The notes below the pieces were generated by a model that worked only from the letters and a program-made list of their open reading frames with translations, was not told where the DNA came from and made no database searches. From Clostridiaceae bacterium (GTDB lineage: Bacteria > Bacillota > Clostridia > Peptostreptococcales > T1SED10-28), in assembly GCA_003554105.1 (NCBI GenBank), contig PWFQ01000018.1:1-64000 (forward strand): a DNA stretch of 64,000 nucleotides, written 5' to 3'. Positions 1-7,170 of this stretch are shown here, piece by piece. Position 1 is the first letter of the stretch; every line of letters begins with the position of its first letter. Both the position numbers and the translations under genes were made by a program.

Positions 1-110
1 ACTACTGCCAGGGCTTCTTCCTTGTTGATGGTCAGAATCCCCTTCTCGAATTTGGTCTCTTTCCCAAATTCCATGTCCTTTACATGAAAATTCCCAAGTT
101 CCAACTTCAT
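1..110 (-). CDS. grdE: Glycine reductase component B precursor GrdE, N-terminal fragment
   Basis: Only the first 36 codons are present; the gene runs off the left edge. The start ATG is at 110, preceded by a strong GGGAGGGAG ribosome-binding site. The N-terminus (MKLELGNFHVKDMEFG, then a KEEAL motif) resembles GrdE-type proprotein subunits of the glycine/sarcosine/betaine reductase substrate-binding component B. In the family the precursor is cleaved at a cysteine to give a pyruvoyl group that binds the amino group of the substrate. The five other glycine reductase genes nearby favour glycine (GrdE) over sarcosine (GrdG) or betaine (GrdI), but the fragment is too short to be sure. Confidence 0.75.
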   Translation of the reverse strand, partial: MKLELGNFHVKDMEFGKETKFEKGILTINKEEALAV

Positions 111-195
111 TGCTACACTCCCTCCCTCTTCTTTCCTTTTACTGCAGCACGCATGGTGCAGCAGTATTCGTATTGTTAAATAATTCGCTATCCAT

Positions 196-224
196 AGTAT
201 ATCAAAATTTGCTTTAAAAGTAAA
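196..224 (-). promoter_or_regulatory. Sigma-A promoter for grdE
   Basis: On the minus strand TTTACT (219-224) and TATACT (196-201) are separated by exactly 17 bp, about 86 bp upstream of the grdE start. The -35 box overlaps the palindrome at 221-232. The arrangement is the same as at the trxA-proximal promoter. Confidence 0.65.
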
Positions 225-232
225 CGTGTTTA
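221..232. promoter_or_regulatory. Candidate operator, palindrome TAAACGTGTTTA
   Basis: TAAAC-GT-GTTTA is a 12-bp palindrome with a 2-bp centre. It overlaps the -35 box of the grdE promoter. An identical 12-mer lies at 6063-6074 with the same offset from another -35 box. Similarity continues on the right (GTTTAT then AAAT). A regulator binding here would compete with RNA polymerase; the divergent TetR protein is the obvious candidate, by inference only. Confidence 0.55.
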
Positions 233-322
233 TAAAATATTCTTGTTTATTTTGTATCGTATATTTATTTATTCGATTATGTTTGAATTTCTAAATTTCT
301 CCTATTACTTATTGATTTAATA

Positions 323-359
323 ACAATGTGTTGTCCCCTAAAGTACATTGTGATATAAT
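323..359 (+). promoter_or_regulatory. tetR promoter with an overlapping inverted repeat
   Basis: TTGTCC (331-336) and TATAAT (354-359) have a 17-bp spacer and drive the regulator at 419. An inverted repeat, ACAATGT (323-329) and ACATTGT (345-351), brackets the -35 box and spacer, as expected for an autoregulatory operator. The rest of the 308-bp gap (111-418) is AT-rich and holds only these elements and the grdE promoter. Confidence 0.6.
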
Positions 360-418
360 TATCTGAGCCACTGAAATATCTGAAACATACAAGAAAATCT
401 ATATAAAGTGATGGTGAT

Positions 419-1087
419 ATGATGACGAATAAAGAATTAAAGAAAAGGCGAATGATGAGTTATTTTATTGATGCTGCCCAGCAGGTCATTGAAGAGGAGG
501 GAATTGATGAGGTCACCGTTCGGAAAGTAGCGGACATTGCAGGCTTTAACAGTGCAACTCTTTACAACTATTTTGAAAACATTGATCATCTTCTGTTTTT
601 TGCCTGTATGAAGTATTTAAAAGATTATGCCTATGCCCTTCCGAAATATTTGGATAATGAAGAAAATGCTCTGGATCGTTACTTGAAAATTTGGGAGTGC
701 TTCATCCACTATGCATTTAAAAAACCGAAGATTTATCGAATCCTCTTTTTCGAAGAGTTCAAATCTTCCACGAAGGAGAATATCGAAGAATATTACAACC
801 TTTTTCCTGAAGATCTCACCCGCGAGTCCAAGGTTGTCACTTCCATGCTGCTAGAAAACAACTTTATTGATCGAAACAAAACAATCCTCAGGGAATGTGC
901 CAAAGAAGGGTATATCCTTGAAGAGGACGTGGAGGAAATCAACGAACTGACCATCATTATTTTTAAAAGCCTCTTAAATCAACTGATCAGTGATGGCAGC
1001 CTCAAAGAATCCACAAAAGCTTTGGCGAATCGATCCATGAAGTACATGAAACGGGCATTGCAGTTTTACAGCAGTAAAGTAGAATAA
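419..1087 (+). CDS. TetR/AcrR-family transcriptional regulator
   Basis: This 222-residue protein has a TetR-type N-terminal helix-turn-helix (about residues 10-58: EEEGIDEVTVRKVADIAG followed by NSATLYNYF and EN). The rest is an all-helical ligand-binding and dimerisation half without a recognisable ligand motif. Two ATG codons are adjacent at 419 and 422; the ribosome-binding site is only moderate (GTGATGGTG). It is transcribed divergently from grdE and ends at a terminator facing grdD, so it sits inside the glycine reductase cluster. Its likely targets are the grdE and trxA promoters, which share a palindrome, and its own promoter. Ligand and sign of regulation are unknown. Confidence 0.85.
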   Translation: MMTNKELKKRRMMSYFIDAAQQVIEEEGIDEVTVRKVADIAGFNSATLYNYFENIDHLLFFACMKYLKDYAYALPKYLDNEENALDRYLKIWECFIHYAFKKPKIYRILFFEEFKSSTKENIEEYYNLFPEDLTRESKVVTSMLLENNFIDRNKTILRECAKEGYILEEDVEEINELTIIIFKSLLNQLISDGSLKESTKALANRSMKYMKRALQFYSSKVE

Positions 1088-1107
1088 AATCAGCTTATTA
1101 TTGTTAT

Positions 1108-1140
1108 AAAAGAACCCCGCTCTGATGAGCGGGGTTCTTT
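1108..1140. terminator. Bidirectional intrinsic terminator between tetR and grdD
   Basis: A perfect 14-bp inverted repeat (1109-1122 with 1127-1140) around a TGAT loop starts with AAAGAACCCC and ends with GGGGTTCTTT. It therefore gives a GC-rich hairpin with T-rich ends on both strands and serves the two convergent genes. Confidence 0.9.
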
Positions 1141-1170
1141 GCTGTTTCAAAAAGATTATACTGTTAAGTT

Positions 1171-2361
1171 TTAGCAGTCTTCCGGTTCTCCTACAGCATA
1201 TTCTGCAGCCTTCAAAACCTCGATTGCCTTTTTCACTTTTTCTTCGTTCACCATCACAATGGGTCCTGTGCAACCCATTCCGCTTTCAGCGTAAATCCCG
1301 TGCTTCCAAAGTTCCTGAACTGCATCCTCTAATTCCATGATATCGATTCCTGATAAGGAGCCTGTCACCACTTCCTTTGGAGGCTGTTTGACAGCTTCTT
1401 CCTTATCCGCTTTTTTCGTGGATTTTGTCAGGTTTGCAAGAATCTCATCCAGTCCGGCTTTTTTCGCCTTTTGAAATTCTTCCTTCACCCGCTCTTCCAG
1501 TCCGCCTTTTACCAGGTCCGCAGCATATTCTAAGGCTTTTGCCACAACCGGAGTTCCGGATGCTCTGGAAAGAATAAGAATATTTTTGTCATATCCTTCC
1601 CCGATTCCGGGACCATAGCCGTATCCTAATGCTTCGTAGTCTCCCCCCGTATTAAAGGAAGAGAACACTTTCATAAAGATATTTCCCGTTAATGTATCCT
1701 GTACCATAACATCAGGGCTTCCTGCAAGAAGATCATTTCCTCGCATTACGACCCCGCCGTCTGACCTCATGGACTCGGCAAACTCCATATCATAACCGTT
1801 ATCAATCAGAGCTTTTAATGATTTTTCCACTTGTCGTGCACCGTCAACGTTTAGAATCCCGACTTTTGGAGCGGAAACTCCTGCAGCTTTCGCGGCAATC
1901 CCTCCATGAATGGCATTTCTTACCATCGCTTCCGATCTCTCTGCAGCAGAAGTACCCGTTGTGGTGGCAATATACATTTCTTTTCCTCGACCTGGAGTAA
2001 TTACCTTTCCTACTGTAGATACTCCGATAGGGAAATTATAGTGCATCGTTACACAAGCTTGAATCTTCTTTTCCTTCAGCAGCTCCTCCATGGTTTTATG
2101 CATGGCGGACTCATCATTGACTTCCACAACCTCAAGGTCCGTTTCAACCTTGGGACCGATTAACACTACATTAAACATTCCCTGCTTTGCAGCCATTTCT
2201 CCACCTTTTACCAGGTTTTCCACTCCATGCTCACTTCCAAGGGTGGTTAAACCTACGGTCACTTTTTCTCCAAAGTTTCCGGTTTCGATGGCTTCTGCAA
2301 TATCTTGAAACACTTTTCCTATTTGCTTTTTTACCTCTTTATTTTCAGCCACTACCTTCAC
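1171..2361 (-). CDS. grdD: Glycine reductase complex component C, alpha subunit GrdD
   Basis: GrdD (396 aa) is the PlsX-like subunit of component C, which releases acetyl phosphate from the carboxymethyl/acetyl thioester formed on protein A and subunit C beta, allowing ATP synthesis in the Stickland reaction. Seen here are the family phrase TTLGSEHGVENLVKGGE near residue 40, a glycine-rich YGYGPGIGEGYD stretch near residue 245 and a C-terminal SGMGCTGPIVM motif containing the conserved cysteine. The start is GTG at 2361 behind GGAAGGCG, 23 bp after the grdC stop, so the two are co-translated. It is the last gene before the terminator shared with tetR. Confidence 0.92.
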   Translation of the reverse strand: MKVVAENKEVKKQIGKVFQDIAEAIETGNFGEKVTVGLTTLGSEHGVENLVKGGEMAAKQGMFNVVLIGPKVETDLEVVEVNDESAMHKTMEELLKEKKIQACVTMHYNFPIGVSTVGKVITPGRGKEMYIATTTGTSAAERSEAMVRNAIHGGIAAKAAGVSAPKVGILNVDGARQVEKSLKALIDNGYDMEFAESMRSDGGVVMRGNDLLAGSPDVMVQDTLTGNIFMKVFSSFNTGGDYEALGYGYGPGIGEGYDKNILILSRASGTPVVAKALEYAADLVKGGLEERVKEEFQKAKKAGLDEILANLTKSTKKADKEEAVKQPPKEVVTGSLSGIDIMELEDAVQELWKHGIYAESGMGCTGPIVMVNEEKVKKAIEVLKAAEYAVGEPEDC

Positions 2362-2384
2362 CGCCTTCCTTTCGAATGATCGAT

Positions 2385-3923
2385 TTAGTCTGCAAGCAGG
2401 CTGCTTGCAAATTCCTTCATGGTTTCCGCAATCATGGACCGGATTTCTTTTTCGGAAACTCCTGCTCCGCTGGAAACCTTTCCTGTGTTCTTTTCAAGGA
2501 TGACAGAGACACCGTCGAATTGATTGGTCATTCTGGCCAGGAACAAGCTTCCCTTGCCGACGATCATCGCTCGCTCAATTTCTCCGCTTAATAAGGCATC
2601 TCTTCCCGGTCCGATATAAGGAACTCCTGAAGGGATATGTCCCTGAGTCGGAGCCCATCCTGGCATACCGTGCTTTGCACCGAAGGTTGCAACGTCCTGA
2701 CGTTCCATTTCCTTTCGTTTCACTCCAAGTGCGGCAATCATTTTGTAGTTGGATGCGGGAACATCTCCTGCTCCTGCAGGCTTTGTAATATCAGGGTTTT
2801 GCATTTCAACAGAGTACTTGTTCACATCAGTAATCTTCAGTCCGCCTTTATCAAGGGGAGCTGTGATTAATGCAGTAATTACTGCTTGTGGAGATGATCC
2901 GGTTCCTACTGTGTGTCGTCCCACAAGATCGGTACGGATAATCGGGTTCACTCCGTCATTTTTGCTGACAAGAACAGCAAACCCACCGATGACATCTTCA
3001 AGAATCGGCATTCCTTTTTTCACATGGTCTTTTCCGTTCATGCCTAGTTTCGCAACTGCTCCACCGGCAACGACCATGACATTTTCATAAACTCCCGCCT
3101 GAACAAGCGCTGCCGCTTCAATTAATGCATGGGTCGGTGCTGCGCAGAAGGCTCGAAGGTCTGATCCCGTTGCATTTACGGCACCGATCATTTCAGCGAT
3201 GGCTTTAGCGAAGTTTCCTCCGCCCCGTTGGTTAATATCTCCGCAGGCTTCCTCGGAGCACTCCACGACATACTCGATGTCAGTTGCAGCAAGATCATTT
3301 TTCTCAATGAGGTTTTGAGCTGCAAGAAAACCTGATGCTTTTACAGCAAGATTTTCAAACATAACATGGGCATTCAGATTGGGATCCGTTTCATGGGCCC
3401 GCTTAACGCAACCTACGATTTCATCATTATGATAAAGGGCCTCTGCATGGAAATGGTTTAATGCCTTTTCGATATCTTCCCGGTCATCTCCATCTTTCAG
3501 CTTTGCAATTAACTCATCGGAGACCAAAGGATGTTTTTCAAGCTTTGGCTTCACCATTTTTGTGAACTCTTCATTTAATAATACAAGACCGAAGACATCG
3601 GAAATCTTCATCAGTGCAATAAACTCATCCTGAGGCATGATTTCTCCAAACTTCCCGAATCGGTCAGCCCCTTCCATCTTCTTATCAAACCAGGGCATTT
3701 CATAGTTGTTTAAATCCTCGGGCTTCATATTTCCAATGTAAGTCTGGTTCGGCGGGTAGGAAATTACATCTTCATAACTTCTTATATGGTTCGGTAACTT
3801 TTTGAGATACTCTGATTCAGGGTTTGAATGTCGCTCCCCTGTTTGGGTCGTACCGCTATGCATGATCATATCAGGTGTGTGCACTAAAATATAACTGCTT
3901 CCTTTCACTACTGGGTAATTCAT
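2385..3923 (-). CDS. grdC: Glycine reductase complex component C, beta subunit GrdC
   Basis: GrdC (512 aa) is the thiolase/ketoacyl-synthase-III-like subunit that accepts the acetyl group from the selenoprotein GrdA as a thioester before phosphorolysis. The KAS-III-like core includes the VVECSEEACGDINQRGGGN region around residue 215 and a likely nucleophile in AFCAAPTHAL near residue 260. The ATG start at 3923 follows a clear GGAGGTG. It is separated from grdA by about 206 bp containing a strong hairpin, so its expression may be lower than that of grdA. Length and gene order grdA-grdC-grdD match other glycine-reducing Clostridia. Confidence 0.93.
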   Translation of the reverse strand: MNYPVVKGSSYILVHTPDMIMHSGTTQTGERHSNPESEYLKKLPNHIRSYEDVISYPPNQTYIGNMKPEDLNNYEMPWFDKKMEGADRFGKFGEIMPQDEFIALMKISDVFGLVLLNEEFTKMVKPKLEKHPLVSDELIAKLKDGDDREDIEKALNHFHAEALYHNDEIVGCVKRAHETDPNLNAHVMFENLAVKASGFLAAQNLIEKNDLAATDIEYVVECSEEACGDINQRGGGNFAKAIAEMIGAVNATGSDLRAFCAAPTHALIEAAALVQAGVYENVMVVAGGAVAKLGMNGKDHVKKGMPILEDVIGGFAVLVSKNDGVNPIIRTDLVGRHTVGTGSSPQAVITALITAPLDKGGLKITDVNKYSVEMQNPDITKPAGAGDVPASNYKMIAALGVKRKEMERQDVATFGAKHGMPGWAPTQGHIPSGVPYIGPGRDALLSGEIERAMIVGKGSLFLARMTNQFDGVSVILEKNTGKVSSGAGVSEKEIRSMIAETMKEFASSLLAD

Positions 3924-4081
3924 TTCTCTTCACCTCCGGTTATATTGGGTACAGCTCAATGACTTTCTGACGGTTTCCCATCATATTTCCTTTCAAGTCT
4001 TATCTTTGATTTTATCTATGATTCGTATATTGTATTCGATTTTGGTTTTGCATCGATTTTTGTCATACAGTGCAGTCATAT

Positions 4082-4118
4082 TGAAAGTGGATAGACGTTA
4101 GACATCTACCCACTTTCA
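4082..4118 (-). terminator. Hairpin between grdA and grdC (possible partial terminator or RNA-processing site)
   Basis: TGAAAGTGG (4082-4090) pairs with CCACTTTCA (4110-4118), and the stem can be extended through TAG/CTA. It lies 12 bp after the grdA stop. No uridine tract follows, so it is not a standard intrinsic terminator; mRNA stabilisation or attenuation are alternatives. Confidence 0.45.
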
Positions 4119-4129
4119 TGATCATGGAA

Positions 4130-4585
4130 TTAACCTCTGATTTCGATCATTTCTTCAACGATTTCATCAACTTCCAACACCATTTCCATCATACCGATTT
4201 GGTCTTCATAAACGTCGGCATCTACTTCATTTTTGAATTCCGGTTCAACTACGTGGAATACTTTTAGTCCCAACTGGACTCCAGCTAATGGACCCGCAAA
4301 GGTAGGATCTCCCACTGTAACAGTTTCTGCAGCAAGACCTGCAGCTTCTGCTTCAGCAGCGCCTAAAAGTACGATAACGTTTTCCGCTCCGTGCTTTTCA
4401 GCTAAATCCTTAACTCTTTGTTGGTTTTCTAAGTCCATAGCTCCCGCAGCGGTTCAGACAAAACACTCAGTTGAGGAAAAAACGATTTCCGCTTCGGTGG
4501 ACTTTAGGCATTCTTCGATCGCCGGACCTGGAATTCCGTCCCGATCTCCGATAATGATGACTTTCTTACCATCATATAAACCCAT
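4130..4585 (-). CDS. grdA: Glycine reductase protein A, selenoprotein GrdA (in-frame UGA = Sec44)
   Basis: GrdA is the small acidic selenoprotein that carries the carboxymethyl-selenoether in all glycine, sarcosine and betaine reductases. Reading from ATG 4585 gives 151 residues with one in-frame TGA at 4454-4456. The context [19 protein letters not shown] matches the family's redox motif, with Cys41 and Sec44 forming the CxxU pair. The N-terminus ([20 protein letters not shown]) is also characteristic. Ordinary translation would see only the last 102 residues. Upstream is trxB (101 bp gap); downstream is grdC. The sel genes needed for decoding lie outside the window. Confidence 0.95.
4435..4452 (-). 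promoter_or_regulatory. Candidate bacterial SECIS hairpin of grdA
   Basis: Directly after the UGA the mRNA can form CC and GCU arms closing a GCGGG loop with AGC and GG. The hairpin is in the expected place just 3' of the codon, with a loop G for SelB. Bacterial SECIS elements are poorly conserved, so the exact fold is uncertain. Confidence 0.4.
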
Positions 4586-4627
4586 AATATACACACCCTT
4601 CCTTCTTTAATTTTTTTATTTGCAACC

Positions 4628-4646
4628 AACCTAAAGATCTTAGGTT
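4628..4646 (-). other. Small hairpin between trxB and grdA
   Basis: AACCTAA (4628-4634) pairs with TTAGGTT (4640-4646) around a 5-nt loop, and an A/T-rich run follows on the minus strand. It could act as an attenuator or RNA-processing site between trxB and grdA. It is short and its function is unproven. Confidence 0.3.
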
Positions 4647-4686
4647 AAAGTATACACAGCTTTACACTTCTTGGATCGTAATCCCT

Positions 4687-5625
4687 CTAATCCAGATTTT
4701 CCACATATTTCTCTGCCTCAACTGCAGCAATTGCTCCATCTGAAGCGGCAGTAATTACCTGTCGAAGCCTTTTGACGCGACAGTCCCCTGCGACAAAAAC
4801 TCCCTCAAGGTTGGTATTCATGTTCTCGTCGGACTTGATATAATTATAGTCCATATCCAGTTGTTTTTCAAACAGTCCGGTTTGAGGAATATATCCTGCA
4901 AAAATAAAGATTCCAAAAGTTCCGTCCTCTTCATCCGCATGAATTTCCCTGGTTTCTCCGGTTTGGTTGTTTTTAATCACCATGGATTCCACCATACCGT
5001 CTCCATCAATTCTTTGAATTTCCGTATTGAAAACGATACTGATCTTATCGTACTGCTTCACCTTTTCCGCAATGGACTTAGCACACATTAAATAATCTTC
5101 CCGGACCAGCACTGTGACCTTTCGGGCAAACTTCGCAACAAACATTGCCTCTTCAATGGCGGAATCACCACCACCCACAACAAATGCCTCCATGTCCGTG
5201 AAAAACTCAGCATCACAGGTGGCACAGTAAGTAACTCCCTTTCCTGTCAGTTCCTTCTCTCCGGGAACATTCAAGGTTCTTGGTTTTGCTCCGGTTGCAA
5301 CAATTACGGTTTTCCCTTTGTACTCAGTGTCTTTTCCTTTAATGGTCTTCACAGGACCCTGAAGGTCAACAGATTTTATTTCGTCCTTTACCATCTCCGC
5401 GCCAAAGGAATTCACCTGCTCTAAAAGTCGTGCAATCAGTGATGGACCGGTTGCGTCAGGCACTGCACAAGGAACGTTTGCCACTTCATTGGTGGTTGCT
5501 ATCTGTCCGCCGGGCTTTCCTTTTTCGATGATCAATGCATCCATTTTTGCCCGTCCAGCGTACAGTCCCGCGGATAATCCTGCAGGTCCTCCTCCGAGAA
5601 TAATTACATCATAGACTTTTGACAT
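4687..5625 (-). CDS. trxB: Thioredoxin reductase TrxB of the glycine reductase system
   Basis: A 312-residue FAD/NADPH flavoprotein that passes electrons to thioredoxin, which in turn reduces GrdA during glycine reduction. The FAD-binding GGGPAGLSAG motif is at residues 11-20, the redox-active CATC at 134-137, an NADPH-binding VVGGGDSAIEEA near 155, and the C-terminal FAD motif GVFVAGDCR is present. A start at 5625 is preferred over an in-frame ATG five codons upstream because the AGGGGGAG ribosome-binding site lies between the two. It sits 36 bp after trxA and precedes grdA, the arrangement known from Stickland-fermenting Clostridia. Confidence 0.95.
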   Translation of the reverse strand: MSKVYDVIILGGGPAGLSAGLYAGRAKMDALIIEKGKPGGQIATTNEVANVPCAVPDATGPSLIARLLEQVNSFGAEMVKDEIKSVDLQGPVKTIKGKDTEYKGKTVIVATGAKPRTLNVPGEKELTGKGVTYCATCDAEFFTDMEAFVVGGGDSAIEEAMFVAKFARKVTVLVREDYLMCAKSIAEKVKQYDKISIVFNTEIQRIDGDGMVESMVIKNNQTGETREIHADEEDGTFGIFIFAGYIPQTGLFEKQLDMDYNYIKSDENMNTNLEGVFVAGDCRVKRLRQVITAASDGAIAAVEAEKYVENLD

Positions 5626-5661
5626 TTTTCTCCCCCTCATTCTTTATTCGATCAAGAAATT

Positions 5662-5979
5662 TTAAAGATGTTTTTGGATCATGGCTTCCACATTTTCCTT
5701 ATTCGCCTCGTCCTTTGTCACCTCTTCAATTTTTTCCCCATCCTTATAAAGAACGATGGTGGGTAACCCCAACACTTTTTGCTTGATTGCCAGTCTTCTT
5801 GCCTTCGATGTGTCAAGCTTAGCAAATTTCATCTGATCCTGATATTTTTCTGCCAGTTCCTCGATGGATGGTAAGAGTGCTTTACAAGGTTCACAACTCT
5901 CACTCCAGAAATCCACTACCACATACCCTGTTCCTTCCAGTACTTCCTGTTCAAAGTTGTTCTTATCAAGCGTTAACAT
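5662..5979 (-). CDS. trxA: Thioredoxin with CEPC active site
   Basis: A 105-residue thioredoxin fold protein, the electron carrier from TrxB to GrdA. The active site is C29-E-P-C32 in WSESCEPCK instead of the common WCGPC; the cis-proline loop (GLPTIVLY) is intact. Thioredoxins of glycine reductase systems are known to deviate from CGPC, so this fits a dedicated partner. The start at 5979 follows GGAGGCGG at ideal spacing; longer in-frame readings lack a ribosome-binding site and would include promoter sequence. It is the first gene of the trxA-trxB-grdA-grdC-grdD run, controlled by a glycine riboswitch and a proximal promoter. Confidence 0.93.
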   Translation of the reverse strand: MLTLDKNNFEQEVLEGTGYVVVDFWSESCEPCKALLPSIEELAEKYQDQMKFAKLDTSKARRLAIKQKVLGLPTIVLYKDGEKIEEVTKDEANKENVEAMIQKHL

Positions 5980-6037
5980 GTCTACCGCCTCCTTAGAATA
6001 ATCAATGCATTTTCTAATTTCCATTGAATTTGATAAT

Positions 6038-6066
6038 ATTATATCATTCCAAGGGGATATTGTAAA
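6038..6066 (-). promoter_or_regulatory. Proximal sigma-A promoter of trxA
   Basis: TTTACA (6061-6066) and TATAAT (6038-6043) are separated by 17 bp on the minus strand, giving a leader of about 50 nt that bypasses the riboswitch. The -35 box overlaps the palindrome at 6063-6074 exactly as in the grdE promoter. Confidence 0.7.
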
Positions 6067-6074
6067 CGTGTTTA
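6063..6074. promoter_or_regulatory. Candidate operator, second copy of TAAACGTGTTTA
   Basis: Identical 12-bp palindrome to 221-232, beginning 2 bp inside the -35 box in both cases. The flanks are also alike (GTAAACGTGTTTAT, then AAAT and a second TTATTTT block). Conservation in two promoters of one pathway 5.8 kb apart argues for a shared regulator. Confidence 0.55.
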
Positions 6075-6109
6075 TTAAATTAATCGTGATTATTTTCTGA
6101 TTTTTCTTA

Positions 6110-6160
6110 AACAAAAACAGAGTGGATCCGTCAACGCCCTGTTGAATGATCGACTCTGTT
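6110..6160 (-). terminator. Riboswitch-controlled terminator upstream of trxA
   Basis: Minus-strand AACAGAGT (6160-6153) pairs with ACTCTGTT (6123-6116), with extra pairing of GATC with GATC and TCAAC with GTTGA inside. A run TTTTTGTTT follows. The 5' arm overlaps the 3' strand of the last aptamer's P1 helix, so termination and ligand-bound aptamer exclude each other. Confidence 0.85.
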
Positions 6161-6350
6161 TTTTTAGCCTGAGAGTTTATACCTTTCTTACGGAAGGTTT
6201 GCTCCTTCGGCGCACAATCCTGTGCTTTCCAGAGAGCTGTCCAAGCACGGTCCTTTTGCCTGAGAAATTCACTAATCGGCTCTTAGCTTGTCCCTTCGGC
6301 CCTTAAAGCGGTTTCCTTTAAGTGTCTCCCTCGCTCTTCATCCAGCATTG
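6154..6350 (-). ncRNA. Tandem glycine riboswitch (two aptamers) controlling the trxA-grd genes
   Basis: Both aptamers show the glycine-riboswitch hallmarks on the minus strand: GCCGAAGGGACAA and TCTCAGGCAAAAGGAC in the first (about 6350-6237), GCCGAAGGAGCAA and CTCTCAGGC in the second (about 6236-6154). P1 of aptamer 2 pairs CTCTG (6234-6230) with CAGAG (6158-6154). CAGAG is also the start of the terminator stem, so glycine binding should block termination (ON switch). This fits induction of glycine reductase by its substrate. Confidence 0.93.
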
Positions 6351-6375
6351 CTTATTCATTTTTTATCCCAAAATC

Positions 6376-6404
6376 ATTATATATGATCCCTTTGAAAAGA
6401 GCAA
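6376..6404 (-). promoter_or_regulatory. Sigma-A promoter of the glycine riboswitch leader
   Basis: TTGCTC (6399-6404), a 17-bp spacer and a perfect TATAAT (6376-6381) on the minus strand. Transcription would start near 6369, about 20 nt before the first aptamer. Confidence 0.8.
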
Positions 6405-6535
6405 TATCCTTTCCCGGGAAATAAAATATTTTTTTCACAATTTCCTTTTTCTATAAAACACTTGAATCCTTAAACCGTTGTTTAGTCTATGTCAAGGTTG
6501 GGCAAATATATAGAAAACCCTGAGAGGTGATGGCT

Positions 6536-7117
6536 ATGGAAGAATTTTTCAGGTTACACTGGCCCTATGTTTCATTCTATGGAATTACATTTTTCTGGCT
6601 TCTGGAATTCGTCCTTTTTCCCAGCAAGCATGAGGGAAAAGATTTTCAGGAGAAAAAATCCTTTTACTTTATTCTTATCACCATTCTTTCCAACTTATTT
6701 TTGACGATTCTTTTCACCTGGTTTTCACTGTTTCAATTTCCTGAAGAGCTTGCATTTCCCATCCGGGTATTCGGGTTGGCTGTTTATCTCACCGGCCTGG
6801 TTCTCAGATATTTGTCCACCTATACATTAGGGAAGTACTTCTCCCGTGATGTCAATGTGGAAAAAGATCAGGAACTCATCAGCCATGGTCCCTATAAAAA
6901 ACTGCGGCATCCCCTTTACTTGGGTCTCATGCTTTTGACTCTGGGAATTCCCCTGTTCTTTTATAATGTTTTAGCTCTGACCTTTGCAATTTTTTCCATG
7001 GGCAGAACCTTGAATCAGCGGATGGAGATTGAAGAAAAAGAAATGGAAAAAGCCATGGGGGAACGCTATAAAGAATGGAAAAAATATCGTTACAGGTTTA
7101 TTCCGTATATCTATTAA
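6536..7117 (+). CDS. ICMT/PEMT-like membrane methyltransferase
   Basis: A 193-residue integral membrane protein with four or five hydrophobic segments. The C-terminal signature of the isoprenylcysteine carboxyl methyltransferase / phospholipid N-methyltransferase superfamily is clear: YTLGKYFSRDVNVEKDQ, then SHGPYKKLRHPLYLG, then a late EEKEMEKAMGERYKEWKK. These regions bind S-adenosylmethionine. The start ATG at 6536 has GAGAGG 8 bp upstream; GTG and ATG codons at 6527 and 6530 are too close to it. Bacterial members rarely have known substrates. It is followed 53 bp later by a CrtI-like desaturase, so a lipid or isoprenoid substrate is possible. Confidence 0.8.
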   Translation: MEEFFRLHWPYVSFYGITFFWLLEFVLFPSKHEGKDFQEKKSFYFILITILSNLFLTILFTWFSLFQFPEELAFPIRVFGLAVYLTGLVLRYLSTYTLGKYFSRDVNVEKDQELISHGPYKKLRHPLYLGLMLLTLGIPLFFYNVLALTFAIFSMGRTLNQRMEIEEKEMEKAMGERYKEWKKYRYRFIPYIY

Positions 7118-7170
7118 TCAGGGCTTCCTTCTGCATACCTTCTATAGAGAAGCCCCGGAGGAGTGATCAT

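Noticed and set aside
221-232. Catabolite-control (cre) site reading of the grd palindrome
   Set aside because: One half looks like cre (TGTAAACG at trxA), but the symmetry centre is shifted by one base, the other half does not fit, and the grdE copy lacks the leading TG.
3924-4129. Separate promoter for grdC in the grdA-grdC gap
   Set aside because: TACAAT-like boxes exist in the AT-rich stretch, but none has an acceptable -35 at 16-18 bp.
4130-4438. Independent 102-residue gene starting at ATG 4438
   Set aside because: It is the C-terminal part of GrdA after the selenocysteine UGA; the upstream reading matches the family and has the true start and ribosome-binding site.
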